Shown here one piece after another: positions 7,154 to 15,789 of a stretch of DNA of 64,000 nt. The notes below the pieces were generated by a model that was not told where the DNA came from, did no database searches, and saw nothing but the letters and a program-made list of their open reading frames with translations. The stretch spans positions 372,001 to 436,000 of the forward strand of contig NZ_SUMD01000001.1 of assembly GCF_005049235.1 (NCBI RefSeq), read 5' to 3'. Both the position numbers and the translations under genes were made by a program. Source of the DNA: Rhodococcus oryzae (GTDB lineage: Bacteria > Actinomycetota > Actinomycetes > Mycobacteriales > Mycobacteriaceae). How positions within the stretch are numbered: position 1 is the first letter of the stretch; the number at the start of each line of letters is the position of its first letter.

Positions 7154-8356
7154 ATGAGAGTCACACTCAGAGATTCCGCTACGGCCCTCCTCGCGGCACT
7201 CGCGCTCGCCATCTCACCGGCGATCACCGCGCCGCCCGCGGCCGCGCAGGCCCAGCCGCTGATGCCCGCGCCCGACCCAGATCCGTTCTACTGGGCGTCA
7301 CCGGACCTCGCCGCCAGGGCGAACGGGGACATCCTCCGCAGCAGACCGGTCGACGTCTCCCGGTTCGGGAACGCGGACGGCTGGCAGGTCGCCTACCGCT
7401 CCACGAACTCGTCGGGCCACCCCGTTGCGGCCGTGACGACCGTCCTCGTCCCGCGCGGCGGGGTTGACCGGCCACTGCTGTCGTACCAAGCCATCATCAA
7501 CGCACTCGGGACCCGGTGCGGACCGTCGCACACATTGTTCAACGGACAGCTCCAAGAGGCCCCGGTCGTGAACCTCGCGCTGATGCGGGGCTGGGCGATC
7601 GCCCTGCCCGATCACCTCGGCCCGACCAGTGCCTATGGCGCCGCCAGGCTGGGTGGTCAGATCGTCCTCGACGGGGTGCGAGCGGTGCAACATCTGCCCG
7701 AGGCGAGGCTCGGACACAGCCCCGTCGGGCTCGCCGGCTACTCGGGCGGCGGGATGACCAGCGGCTGGGCGGGCGCCCTGGCGCCGACCTACGCCCCAGA
7801 GCTCCCCATCGTCGGCGTCGCGGCGGGCGGCGTCCCTGCGAACCTCAGCGAGCTCGCGAACGGGCTCGGGACCGCGCCGCATCCCCTGTTCGGCCTCGGC
7901 TTCGCCGCCACGCTCGGTCTCGAACGCGAGTACCCGTCCTCGATCCCGTTGGCCAGCGGCCTCACCGGCGCGGGCCTGGCCCTGCGCGACCGGATCGCCA
8001 ACGCCTGCTCCCAGGAGATCATCGACGCCGGGGCAAATCACAGCGCGGCAGAGGTGTCCGCCGATCCAGCCAAGATCAACGAGCCTGCCGTGCGGGCGAT
8101 CTTCGATCAGAACAGCCTGATGATGTTCCCCGGAGTCCCCCGGGCACCGGTGTACGTCTGGCACGGCAACGGCGATCAGCTGGCCCCCCTGGATTCGATC
8201 GCGGCAACCGTCGGCAGATACTGCGCGGCCGGTGTTCCGGTCCAGTTCAGCGTGTTCCCCGGAGACCACGGCCCGACCAGCATCGAGGGGCTACCGGGTG
8301 TACTCGGCTGGCTCGACGGCAGATTCGCCGGTCAGCCCGCGCCGAGCAACTGCTGA
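7154..8356 (+). CDS. Secreted lipase-like alpha/beta hydrolase (secretory lipase family)
   Basis: A 400-residue exported hydrolase of the fungal/actinobacterial secretory-lipase (LIP) family. ATG 7154 has GGAGG upstream. A signal peptide with a hydrophobic run ends near PPAAAQA (residues ~26-33). The nucleophile elbow GYSGG gives Ser197; HGNGDQLAP and PGDHGP supply the likely Asp and His of the triad. Family members hydrolyse triacylglycerol or esters outside the cell. A related but clearly diverged hydrolase lies 75 bases downstream in the same orientation. Confidence 0.88.
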   Translation: MRVTLRDSATALLAALALAISPAITAPPAAAQAQPLMPAPDPDPFYWASPDLAARANGDILRSRPVDVSRFGNADGWQVAYRSTNSSGHPVAAVTTVLVPRGGVDRPLLSYQAIINALGTRCGPSHTLFNGQLQEAPVVNLALMRGWAIALPDHLGPTSAYGAARLGGQIVLDGVRAVQHLPEARLGHSPVGLAGYSGGGMTSGWAGALAPTYAPELPIVGVAAGGVPANLSELANGLGTAPHPLFGLGFAATLGLEREYPSSIPLASGLTGAGLALRDRIANACSQEIIDAGANHSAAEVSADPAKINEPAVRAIFDQNSLMMFPGVPRAPVYVWHGNGDQLAPLDSIAATVGRYCAAGVPVQFSVFPGDHGPTSIEGLPGVLGWLDGRFAGQPAPSNC

Positions 8357-8431
8357 GGGTCGGCGGCGTGACGTCGGGTGCGCGATTCGTGGCTCCCCCA
8401 TCGGCGACTCGGCGCTGCTAGCGTCCGCTCA

Positions 8432-9565
8432 ATGCACTTCGGTCGATCGGTGTCGGTGATCGCGTCCGGACTCATCGCGGTCGGCGCCTTCGCTCCCACG
8501 GCTAACGCAACGGCTCCCCCGCCCGCCCCAGGAACGATCGTGAGCTCGTCCACCCTTCCCAGCGGCGACCTGATCGACGGCGCGGCCGAGGGATACCTCG
8601 TGACCTACAACACGACCGGGCAGGACGGCAGGCCCGCCGTCAGCACCGGGCAGGTCTTCGTTCCCGAGGGCACCGCGCCTGCGGGCGGCTGGCCCGTCGT
8701 GTCCTGGTCGCACGGCACCACCGGGGTCGGCGACCAGTGCGCACCGAGCGTGACCGGGAGCCTCACCACGACGGAGCTGCTGCTCGACTACCTTCGCCGG
8801 GGATACGCCGTGGTCGCCACCGACTACATCGGCCTCGGCTCGCCCGGCCTCCATCAGTACCTGGCCGGTCGCGCCGAGGGGCGGGCCGCGATCGACATCG
8901 TTCGCGCCGGACGCAACCTCCACCCCGACCTCTCGGCGTCCTGGGTGTCGGTCGGACACTCCCAGGGAGGGCAGGCCGCGCTCTTCGCCGGACACATGGC
9001 CGGCGAGTACGCCCCGGAGCTCGATCTCCGCGGAACCCTGTCCTACGCACCCGAATCGAACGTGGAGAACCTGCTGGCCGTGGCCGGCCCCTATGTACCG
9101 GCCCTCGACGTCCTGCAAGGGGCGAGCACCTACCTCGTGTACATCCTCGCGGGCCTGAACTCCGCCCGGCCGGACCTCGGGTTAGCCGGCTACCTGACCG
9201 AGTTCGGGGCGCGTGCGATGGCATCGGCGGAGCTCGGGTGCGGCGACGACCTCGCCATGTTGAGGGGGAAGTCGGTGGGTGAACTGTTCGCCAGGCCGTT
9301 GCTCGATCCGGCCGTCGTCACCGCACTCCAGGACTACATGGCGGTGCCCACCGCCGGCTGGGACCGGCCGATCATGATCGTGCACGGAACCGACGACCTG
9401 ACGGTCCCCATCCCGGTGAGCGTCGCCCTGCAACTGCAACTCGCAGCGGGCGGGGCCGACTTCCGGTTCATGGTCTATCCCGGCACGGACCACCGGAGCG
9501 TCGTACCCGCCTCGGACCGGGACACGACCGGCTTTCTCACCGCCCTGCTCCCCGCGCCGCGCTGA
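8432..9565 (+). CDS. Second secreted lipase-like alpha/beta hydrolase
   Basis: A 377-residue exported hydrolase from the same broad family as its upstream neighbour. The signal peptide (VIASGLIAVGAF...ANATA) is cleaved near residue 27. The nucleophile elbow GHSQG gives Ser177, the Asp is probably in HGTDDLTVP and the His in YPGTDHRSV. The oxyanion region WSHGTTG precedes it. The pair looks like an old tandem duplication or a two-enzyme lipid/ester-degrading unit. A strong hairpin terminator follows at 9603. Confidence 0.88.
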   Translation: MHFGRSVSVIASGLIAVGAFAPTANATAPPPAPGTIVSSSTLPSGDLIDGAAEGYLVTYNTTGQDGRPAVSTGQVFVPEGTAPAGGWPVVSWSHGTTGVGDQCAPSVTGSLTTTELLLDYLRRGYAVVATDYIGLGSPGLHQYLAGRAEGRAAIDIVRAGRNLHPDLSASWVSVGHSQGGQAALFAGHMAGEYAPELDLRGTLSYAPESNVENLLAVAGPYVPALDVLQGASTYLVYILAGLNSARPDLGLAGYLTEFGARAMASAELGCGDDLAMLRGKSVGELFARPLLDPAVVTALQDYMAVPTAGWDRPIMIVHGTDDLTVPIPVSVALQLQLAAGGADFRFMVYPGTDHRSVVPASDRDTTGFLTALLPAPR

Positions 9566-9602
9566 CCCGGCCGGGCTCGGCACACGGCACCGAACACAGC
9601 GA

Positions 9603-9632
9603 GGCCCCGCAGCCGACTTCGACTGCGGGGCC
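9603..9632. terminator. Hairpin terminator after the second lipase gene
   Basis: GGCCCCGCAG and CTGCGGGGCC form a perfect 10-bp stem with a 10-base loop, 37 bases after the lipase stop. It lies between convergent genes and could serve both strands. Flanking pyrimidines (CTCTC) are only a weak U-tract. Confidence 0.7.
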
Positions 9633-9661
9633 CTCTCAGCTGGCGTTGAGCGTGGGCACGC

Positions 9662-9772
9662 TCACGCAGAAAGCGATGCGACGCCTGCGACGCCCGCGAT
9701 CACCGCAACCAGCGCCGACACCAAGGTCGCCCCTGCCGCGACCATGGTGAGATCCTCTGCTGTCGATCCCAT
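9662..9772 (-). CDS. 36-residue single-pass membrane peptide
   Basis: ATG 9772 has AAGGAG 7 bases upstream, an excellent ribosome site. The peptide starts MGSTAEDLTMVAAG and continues with one uninterrupted small-residue hydrophobic helix rich in Ala, Val and Gly, ending SLSA. It is convergent with the lipases and beyond their terminator. I recognise no family. The strong ribosome site and the single membrane helix favour a real gene over chance. Possible roles (stress peptide, toxin-like peptide, membrane adaptor) are speculation. Confidence 0.5.
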   Translation of the reverse strand: MGSTAEDLTMVAAGATLVSALVAVIAGVAGVASLSA

Positions 9773-9993
9773 GTGATCACTCCTTCTCGACCGTGAAGCC
9801 TCGCTTCGCTGTGACGCCACCTCGGCGCTGCTGCATTTGTAGCCGAGCAAAAGCACCATCACCAAGCCCTGAACGCCCTGGGGCGCAATGCATTACAAGA
9901 AAGAAACCTGCCGGTAGGGTTCCGTAACCTAGCGTTACGAATCGGCAACACCGGGTCACGTCATGTGACCCAGGCAACAGCATGGGTGGCGAC

Positions 9994-10413
9994 ATGAAGC
10001 GCTTGATACTCCTCGGAATCACCGTTGGGCTGGCCGCACTCGGCCTCACCGCCTGCAGCGAAGACTCTGCACCGATAGAGACAGTCGCGGCGTCGGCCGA
10101 TCAGACGACTCCGGCACGGTCCACCGACCGAAATCTGGTCGACACACTCAACAGGGGCCGACAGCTCGGCGCGAAGGTTCAGGTCGACATGTACGTGCGG
10201 GAACTGAACAGCATCCTCGCCGCGACAGGCGAGACGATGAGCAGGGCTGACGCATTGGAGCTCGCCGGATCGCTCTGCAACTTCCTCGACGCCGGGAACT
10301 CACCCTACGACGCGGCGCAGGTACTCGAATCCGAGGGATTCCCGAAGGAGCATTCCGCAGCATTGGTACCGAAAGCGATCGCTGCGGCCTGCACCGAGCA
10401 CCTCACGGGCTAG
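9994..10413 (+). CDS. DUF732-like lipoprotein
   Basis: A 139-residue exported lipoprotein. ATG 9994 is chosen because it begins a clean signal (MKRLILLGITVGLAALGLTAC) with lipobox LTAC and lipidated Cys21. The mature part has the DUF732 pattern: LNSILAATGETMSR, then LAGSLCNFLDAGNSPYDAAQVLESEG, and a final Cys (AAACTEH) that may pair with the first. DUF732 proteins are abundant in mycobacteria and relatives; their function is unknown. A bidirectional terminator follows. Confidence 0.75.
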   Translation: MKRLILLGITVGLAALGLTACSEDSAPIETVAASADQTTPARSTDRNLVDTLNRGRQLGAKVQVDMYVRELNSILAATGETMSRADALELAGSLCNFLDAGNSPYDAAQVLESEGFPKEHSAALVPKAIAAACTEHLTG

Positions 10414-10458
10414 TGGCGCGCCGCCGCTGCCAGTCAGGGATAGGCGACTGCACAAAAA

Positions 10459-10496
10459 AGCCCGGTCAGGCTACCGATTGGTAGTCTGACCGGGCC
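10459..10496 (-). terminator. Intrinsic terminator of ssrA
   Basis: GCCCGGTCAG and CTGACCGGGC form the outer stem, continued by GCTACC/GGTAGT around a GATT loop. On the minus strand the hairpin is followed by TTTTTT, a textbook intrinsic terminator just past the 3' end of the tmRNA. It may also stop the convergent DUF732 transcript. Confidence 0.88.
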
Positions 10497-10500
10497 TTTG

Positions 10501-10868
10501 TGGAGCTGCCGGGAATCGAACCCGGGTCCTCCGCCGAATCGCTAGGGCTTCTCCGTGTGCAGTTCGCTAAGCCTCTACTCGGATCTCCCGGTCTCGCGAA
10601 CAAGCCGTGATGACGATCCCAGTCACTGTTTGATGTCCCGAACGACTCCGTGACCGAGCCGACCGGTAAAGCCCTCTAGCTGATGCCAGTACCCGACCCG
10701 AGGGCGAGATCGGACTGACAGACACGCTTCGCTACTTAGGCAGCGAGAGCGTAGTCGCGCTGATTGGAATCGGCGCTTATAGGTTTGCAGCGACGCTTAC
10801 GGTGGTCTCTTGCCTGCACCGACACGCTTCCCCTAACTCAACGTACAAAGTCGAAACCGTTCAGCCCC
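10501..10868 (-). ncRNA. ssrA: Transfer-messenger RNA (tmRNA)
   Basis: The 5' end begins GGGGCTGAACGGTTTCGAC and the 3' end closes with a T-arm (GGGTTCGATTCCCGGC) and acceptor CAGCTCC-A, pairing with the 5' GGGGCTG as a tRNA-like domain. The tag reading frame ends at 10736 and encodes ADSNQRDYALAA plus TAA, a typical actinobacterial degradation tag ending in ALAA. tmRNA with SmpB rescues ribosomes stalled on non-stop mRNA and tags the product for ClpXP. The gene for its partner SmpB lies 4.4 kb away. The CCA tail is not encoded. Confidence 0.96.
10736..10774 (-). other. tmRNA tag-peptide coding segment
   Basis: On the minus strand this codes Ala-Asp-Ser-Asn-Gln-Arg-Asp-Tyr-Ala-Leu-Ala-Ala followed by TAA. 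The mycobacterial tag I know is ADSHQRDYALAA; Asn at position 4 is the only difference, which places the host close to, but outside, Mycobacterium. Confidence 0.9.
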
Positions 10869-10875
10869 GTACGTA

Positions 10876-10892
10876 CCCAGCACCATGCTGGG
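10876..10892 (-). other. Small inverted repeat just upstream of ssrA
   Basis: CCCAGCA and TGCTGGG (7-bp arms, 3-base gap) end 7 bases before the mature 5' end of tmRNA. It could be a precursor stem removed by RNase P or a promoter-proximal operator. No clear -10/-35 pair could be assigned. The rest of 10893-11027 is AT-richer and shows no gene. Confidence 0.3.
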
Positions 10893-11027
10893 ACCACATA
10901 CTGTAACGCCCCGGCGCCGCGAAATCATCCCATTAAATTCTGCGGCGTTTCATCTGGACGTCTGTCCAAAATCAACTACCCTTCTCAGCAAAATAGTTAG
11001 CTGATTGATCGGGGAAGTCGAAGCCAC

Positions 11028-13112
11028 ATGACACATCAACCAGGGCGTACACGCCGTCGATGGGTAAACGCGCTGGCCGCCACGCTGGCGCTGGTCCTGG
11101 CCGGCGGTGGGATCGCGGCGTCTCAGCCCTCGTCCGACCCGATCGGCCCCGGTGATCCCGTCTTCGGACTGGCGAACGGCTGCTACGCCCTCAAGTCGGA
11201 GCAGAGTGGGAAGTTCGTCCGCCGCGCCGACGGCGGCTACCGCGCCGACGCCGACACGGTCGGCGGTGCCGAGGCGTTCCGCACGCATGCGGCGCAGCTG
11301 GGCCGGTTCATGTTCTACGGCAAGGGCGGCGACATGCTCGCCCACGACGGCAAGAGCGCGGTGGTCTCGACCCGCGACGCGCTGCCGACCACCGACTGGA
11401 CGCTGACGCACACCGACGGCACCTACGCGGTCACCGCGACGGACAACGGAAGCCAGCTCACCGCCGCGAACGGTGGGCTGGAGCTCACCGACCCCGGCGT
11501 CAATCCCGCGGGCGGACGATTCGTCCTCACCCCGGCCGAAGGCTGCGCGACCTTCCCCGACTCCGAGGTGAACGCGACCGGTAAGCCGCTCTCCGGCACC
11601 GGACCGAACGGCGAGGTGCGCGGGTTCATCGACGCGCACGTCCACCTCGACGCCAACCTGTTCATCGGCGGCCAGGTGCACTGCGGCACCCCCTTCGACC
11701 CGCAAGGCATCACCGTCGCGCTGCGCGACTGCGCCGACCACGGCAAGGACGGGATGCCCGCGCTGCTCGAGAACATCCTGTCGCACGGCAGCCCGGTCGC
11801 GGAGCACGACACCGTCGGCTGGCCGACCTTCGAGGACTGGCCGGACGCCGACTCGCTGACCCACGAGCAGACCTACTACCGGTGGGTGGAGCGGGCCTGG
11901 CGCGGCGGACTGCGCATCTTCACCAACCTGTTGGTGAACAACCGGGTCCTCTGCGACATCTACCCGCTCAAGAACCGCTCCTGCAACGACATGGACACCA
12001 TCCGCGCGCAGGCCGAGCAGGTCCGGCAGATGCAGGACTACATCGACGCCCAGTACGGCGGCCCCGGACGCGGCTGGTTCCGGATCGTCCGGTCTCCCGA
12101 GGAGGTCCGCAAGGTCGCGAGCGAGGGCAAGCTCGCGGTGACGATCGGCATCGAGACCTCCGAACCGTTCGGGTGCTCGCAGCGCAACGACGTGCCCCAG
12201 TGCACCGAGGCCGATGTCGACCGAGGCCTCGACGAGGTCTACGCGATGGGCGTTCGGCAGATGATCGTCACGCACAAGTTCGACAACGCCTTCGGCGGCG
12301 TCCGCTTCGACGGCGGCATCCAGGGCATCGCCGTCAACGCGGGCAACTTCCTCAGCACCGGCAAGTTCTGGGAGGCCGAACCCTGCAAGGGCCCGGTGCA
12401 CGACAACCCGCTGCTCTCCTTCGGCGACGCACCGGCCGAGGTGATGTCCGCGCTCCCGCCCGGTGTCACCACGCCGGTCTACCCGTCCGGTCCCCTGTGC
12501 AACACCCGCGGCCTGACAAAGCTCGGCGAGCACATGGTCCGCGGCATGATGGATCGCGGCATGATCGTCGACGTCGACCACATGAGCGTCAAGACCGCCG
12601 AGGACACCCTCCGGATCCTCGAGGAGGCCAAGTACTCCGGTGTGGTCTCGAGCCACAGTTGGACCGACCCGCTGAACTACGAGCGGATCTACGCGCTCGG
12701 CGGCTTCGTCGCCGCCTACGCCTCGGGACTCAACTCCGACCCGAAGAAGGAGAACTTCGTCACCGCCTGGCGCAAGGCAAGGGCGGACCGCAGCGAGGAC
12801 TACTACTACGGCTTCGGCTACGGCGCGGACACCAACGGCTTCGGCCCGCAGGCGCGCCCGCGTGAGGACGCCGACACCAACCCGCTGCACTATCCGTACA
12901 AGACCTTCGACGGCGGCACGACGATGGATCGCCAGCGCACCGGCGAGCGCGTCTTCGACCTCAACAAGGACGGCGTCGCGCAGTACGGGCTGATCCCCGA
13001 CTGGATCGCGGACATGCGGATCGCCGCCGGGGACGACGGCGACCAGATCATCGAGGACATGAGCCGCGGTGCCGAGGCCTACCTGCAGATGTGGGAGCGC
13101 GTCGCGAAGTAA
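11028..13112 (+). CDS. Secreted M19 (membrane dipeptidase)-like metallohydrolase with N-terminal beta-rich domain
   Basis: A 694-residue exported protein. Residues 1-33 look like a signal peptide (WVNALAATLALVLAGGGIAAS). Residues ~45-175 form a Gly/Thr-rich beta domain starting CYALKSEQSGKFV, reminiscent of fascin/beta-trefoil folds that bind sugars or actin. From ~198 a TIM-barrel amidohydrolase begins with DAHVHLD (metal-binding His204 and His206), continues through IGIETSEPF, IVDVDHMSVK (second metal site) and SSHSW, and resembles renal dipeptidase/M19. Family members cleave dipeptides or related amide/ester bonds; substrate unknown. It stands alone between ssrA and the EF-G-like gene. Confidence 0.72.
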   Translation: MTHQPGRTRRRWVNALAATLALVLAGGGIAASQPSSDPIGPGDPVFGLANGCYALKSEQSGKFVRRADGGYRADADTVGGAEAFRTHAAQLGRFMFYGKGGDMLAHDGKSAVVSTRDALPTTDWTLTHTDGTYAVTATDNGSQLTAANGGLELTDPGVNPAGGRFVLTPAEGCATFPDSEVNATGKPLSGTGPNGEVRGFIDAHVHLDANLFIGGQVHCGTPFDPQGITVALRDCADHGKDGMPALLENILSHGSPVAEHDTVGWPTFEDWPDADSLTHEQTYYRWVERAWRGGLRIFTNLLVNNRVLCDIYPLKNRSCNDMDTIRAQAEQVRQMQDYIDAQYGGPGRGWFRIVRSPEEVRKVASEGKLAVTIGIETSEPFGCSQRNDVPQCTEADVDRGLDEVYAMGVRQMIVTHKFDNAFGGVRFDGGIQGIAVNAGNFLSTGKFWEAEPCKGPVHDNPLLSFGDAPAEVMSALPPGVTTPVYPSGPLCNTRGLTKLGEHMVRGMMDRGMIVDVDHMSVKTAEDTLRILEEAKYSGVVSSHSWTDPLNYERIYALGGFVAAYASGLNSDPKKENFVTAWRKARADRSEDYYYGFGYGADTNGFGPQARPREDADTNPLHYPYKTFDGGTTMDRQRTGERVFDLNKDGVAQYGLIPDWIADMRIAAGDDGDQIIEDMSRGAEAYLQMWERVAK

Positions 13113-13203
13113 GTTGTTGCACCCTCGATAGGTCATTCCTCCGGCTGCGACGGGCCGACCCGCCTAGAATCGGGTCAGCCCGTCGCTGCGGGAGGAGACA
13201 TCG

Positions 13204-15249
13204 ATGGCCGACCGGATGACGGTTCGCGCGGGCAACGCCCCACCCGCCTCGCGTCCCGAGCAGCTGCGCAACGTGGTCCTGATCGGGTGCAGCGGCGCGG
13301 GCAAGACCACCCTGGCCGAGTCGCTCGCGTTCGCCGCCGGGGCCATCGGCCGCGCCGGCCGGATCCCGGACGGCAACACGGTCTCCGACTACGAGGAGAT
13401 CGAGCACCAACAGCAACGATCGGTCCAGCTCGCGGTCCTGCCGTTGGAGTGGAACGGCTGCAAGGTCAATCTCCTCGACCCGCCGGGCCATCCCGACTTC
13501 GGCGCCGAGTTGCGGGCCGGTCTGCACGCCGCCGACGCCGCCGTCTTCGTGGTCTCGGCCACCGATCCTGTGACCACCCCCACCCGCGCGCTGTGGCGCG
13601 AATGTGCCGCGGCAGGCATCCCCCGCGCCATCGTGGTGGCCAAACTCGACGTGGCCCGCGGCAGCTTCGACGAGATCCTCACCGCCTGTCACGACGCGTT
13701 CGGCCTCGGCACCGACACGCTGCGGCCGGTCTACCTCCCGGTCTTCGCCGACGGCAGGCCCAGCGGGTCGCTCGGCCTGCTCACCGGGCGCAGCTACGGC
13801 GAACCCGGCGCCTGCCCCGATGCCGACGCGGCGCGCGAGAGCCTCGTCGAGGCCATCTCCGGCCAGGACGACGGCCTCATGGAGCGCTACCTCGCGGGCG
13901 AACCGCTCGACGAGGAGGCGCTGACCGACGGCCTGCGCCGGGAGATCGTCGACTGTGCCCTGCACCCCGCCCTCGCCGTCACCGACAACGGCGTCGGCGC
14001 GGCGGAACTGCTCGACCTCATCACCGGCGCGTTCCCGGATCCCACCCACCGGCGCGGACCCGCGCCCGCGGCCGACCCCGAGGCCCCGCTCGCCGCTCAG
14101 GTCATCCGGATCACCGGCGACGCCTACGTCGGCCGCATCAGCCTCGTGCGTGTCTTCTCCGGGACGCTGCTCCCCGACACCCACGTCCACGTCGCAGGCG
14201 CGGCAGCCACCTCCGGTGAGAGCACCGACGAGAAGGTCACCACCCTCACCGGCCCGTTCGGCAAGCTGCAGCGACCGGTGCCCGAGGCGGTCGCGGGCGA
14301 CATCGTCTGCCTGCCCAAGCTGACCGTGCACATCGGCGACACCATCGGCGACACCGAGAAGCCTGCCCCGCTGGAGGCGTGGGCGCTGCCGGTGCCGCTG
14401 CTGCCGGTCGGCGTCGAGGCGCACAGCAAGACCGACGAGGACAAGCTCTCCCAGGCGCTGACCCGGCTGACCACCGAGGACCCGGCCCTGCGGCTGGAAC
14501 AGAACCCGGACACCCACCAACTGGTCCTGTGGTGCACGGGCGACGCGCACGCCGAGGTGGCGCTCGACCGGTTGCGTAACCGGCACGGCGTCCACGTGGA
14601 CACCGTGCCGTACCAGGTGGCACTGCGGGAGACGTTCGGCGGCAACGCGTCCGGGCACGGCCGGCTGGTCAAGCAGTCCGGCGGCCACGGCCAGTACGCG
14701 ATCTGCGACCTCGAGGTCGAACCACTACCGACCGGATCCGGATTCGAGTTCCGCGAACACGTGGTGGGCGGTGCGGTCCCGAAGGGCTTCATCCCGTCGG
14801 TGGAGAAGGGCGTGCGCGCCCAACTGGAGAAGGGCGTCGCGACCGGTCACCCGCTCGTGGACGTGCGGGTGACCCTCGTCGACGGGAAGGCGCACTCGGT
14901 GGACTCCTCCGACGCCGCTTTCCAGACCGCCGCGAGCCTCGCCCTCCGCGACGCCGCGGGGCACACCTCGATCCGACTGCTCGAACCGGTCGCGGCCGTC
15001 GCCGTGACGCTCCCCGACGACTATCTCGGCGCCGTTCTCAGTGACCTGTCGGCCAGGCGTGGCCGGGTCCTCGGGACCGAGGTGAAGGGTCCGGGGCTGT
15101 CGCTGCTGCGGGCCGAGGTGCCGGAGATCGAGCTCGCCCGCTACCCGGTCGAGCTCAACTCGCTCGTGCACGGCAACGCCGAGTTCTCCCGCTGCCACCT
15201 GCGCTACGAGCTGATGCCCGACGCGCTGGCGGCCCAGGTCGCTCGCTAG
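13204..15249 (+). CDS. Elongation factor G-like GTPase (EF-G2/FusA2 type)
   Basis: A 681-residue translational GTPase with all five EF-G domains but diverged from true EF-G. The P-loop is GCSGAGKT (28-35), the G3 motif DPPGHPD, and the usual NKxD reads AKLD, an altered guanine-specificity loop. C-terminal domains IV-V are present ([29 protein letters not shown]). It is not beside rpsL-rpsG-tuf, consistent with the paralogue present in mycobacteria (Rv0120c type). Its role is unproven, perhaps a stress or ribosome-recycling factor. Its TAG stop shares the CTAG with the stop of smpB. Confidence 0.88.
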   Translation: MADRMTVRAGNAPPASRPEQLRNVVLIGCSGAGKTTLAESLAFAAGAIGRAGRIPDGNTVSDYEEIEHQQQRSVQLAVLPLEWNGCKVNLLDPPGHPDFGAELRAGLHAADAAVFVVSATDPVTTPTRALWRECAAAGIPRAIVVAKLDVARGSFDEILTACHDAFGLGTDTLRPVYLPVFADGRPSGSLGLLTGRSYGEPGACPDADAARESLVEAISGQDDGLMERYLAGEPLDEEALTDGLRREIVDCALHPALAVTDNGVGAAELLDLITGAFPDPTHRRGPAPAADPEAPLAAQVIRITGDAYVGRISLVRVFSGTLLPDTHVHVAGAAATSGESTDEKVTTLTGPFGKLQRPVPEAVAGDIVCLPKLTVHIGDTIGDTEKPAPLEAWALPVPLLPVGVEAHSKTDEDKLSQALTRLTTEDPALRLEQNPDTHQLVLWCTGDAHAEVALDRLRNRHGVHVDTVPYQVALRETFGGNASGHGRLVKQSGGHGQYAICDLEVEPLPTGSGFEFREHVVGGAVPKGFIPSVEKGVRAQLEKGVATGHPLVDVRVTLVDGKAHSVDSSDAAFQTAASLALRDAAGHTSIRLLEPVAAVAVTLPDDYLGAVLSDLSARRGRVLGTEVKGPGLSLLRAEVPEIELARYPVELNSLVHGNAEFSRCHLRYELMPDALAAQVAR

Positions 15250-15722
15250 CGGCTCATGCCCTTCACGCGGCGCCCGAGCTCACGGGTGACCTCCCGCTCG
15301 GCCGTCCGTCGCGCGAGGTCCTGACGCTTGTCATAGTCCTGCTTGCCCTTGGCGAGAGCGAGCTCCACCTTGACCTTGCCGTCGGAGAAGTACATCGAGA
15401 GCGGGACCAGCGTCTGGTTACCCTCCCTTGTCTTGCCGACCAGGTGCTCGATCTCGCGCTTGTGCAGCAACAGCTTCCTGGTTCGCCGCGGCGAATGGTT
15501 GGTCCAACTGCCCTGGGTGTACTCGGGGATGTGCAGTCCGCGCAGCCACACCTCGCCGTCGTCGACGGTGGCGAAGGCGTCGACCAGCGACGCCTTGCCC
15601 TCGCGCAGGCTCTTCACCTCGGTGCCGACCAGCGCCACGCCCGCCTCGTAGACGTCGATGATCGAATAGTTGTGTCGCGCCTTGCGGTTGGTCGCGATGA
15701 CCTTGCGGCCCTTTTCCTTCAC
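15246..15722 (-). CDS. smpB: SsrA-binding protein SmpB
   Basis: A 158-residue cytosolic partner of tmRNA; it delivers tmRNA to stalled ribosomes and mimics the anticodon arm. Landmarks are [54 protein letters not shown] and the basic C-terminal tail ([24 protein letters not shown]) that enters the mRNA channel. Start is GTG 15722. It follows ftsX by 67 bases on the same strand, the same order as in mycobacteria. Convergent with the EF-G-like gene, sharing CTAG. Confidence 0.97.
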   Translation of the reverse strand: MKEKGRKVIATNRKARHNYSIIDVYEAGVALVGTEVKSLREGKASLVDAFATVDDGEVWLRGLHIPEYTQGSWTNHSPRRTRKLLLHKREIEHLVGKTREGNQTLVPLSMYFSDGKVKVELALAKGKQDYDKRQDLARRTAEREVTRELGRRVKGMSR

Positions 15723-15789
15723 GTTCGGGCCCCTTCAGTCCGCGCAGTGATCGAGTTCTGTCCCCAGGATATGCCCGGGGCGCAACCGA

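Noticed and set aside
9777-10049. A 90-codon minus-strand frame upstream of the DUF732 lipoprotein
   Set aside because: No good ribosome site, no family features, and it overlaps the lipoprotein signal sequence on the other strand; the shorter 36-codon ORF nearby has much better support.
10950-13136. A 728-codon open frame opposite the M19-like gene, rich in Val, Gly, Asp and Arg
   Set aside because: It mirrors the codon pattern of the real gene on the other strand, has no family features, no signal or membrane logic, and also covers the ssrA upstream region. High-GC genomes create such shadows.
13048-14688. A 546-codon minus-strand frame opposite the EF-G-like gene
   Set aside because: Antisense to conserved translational GTPase domains; no recognisable motifs.
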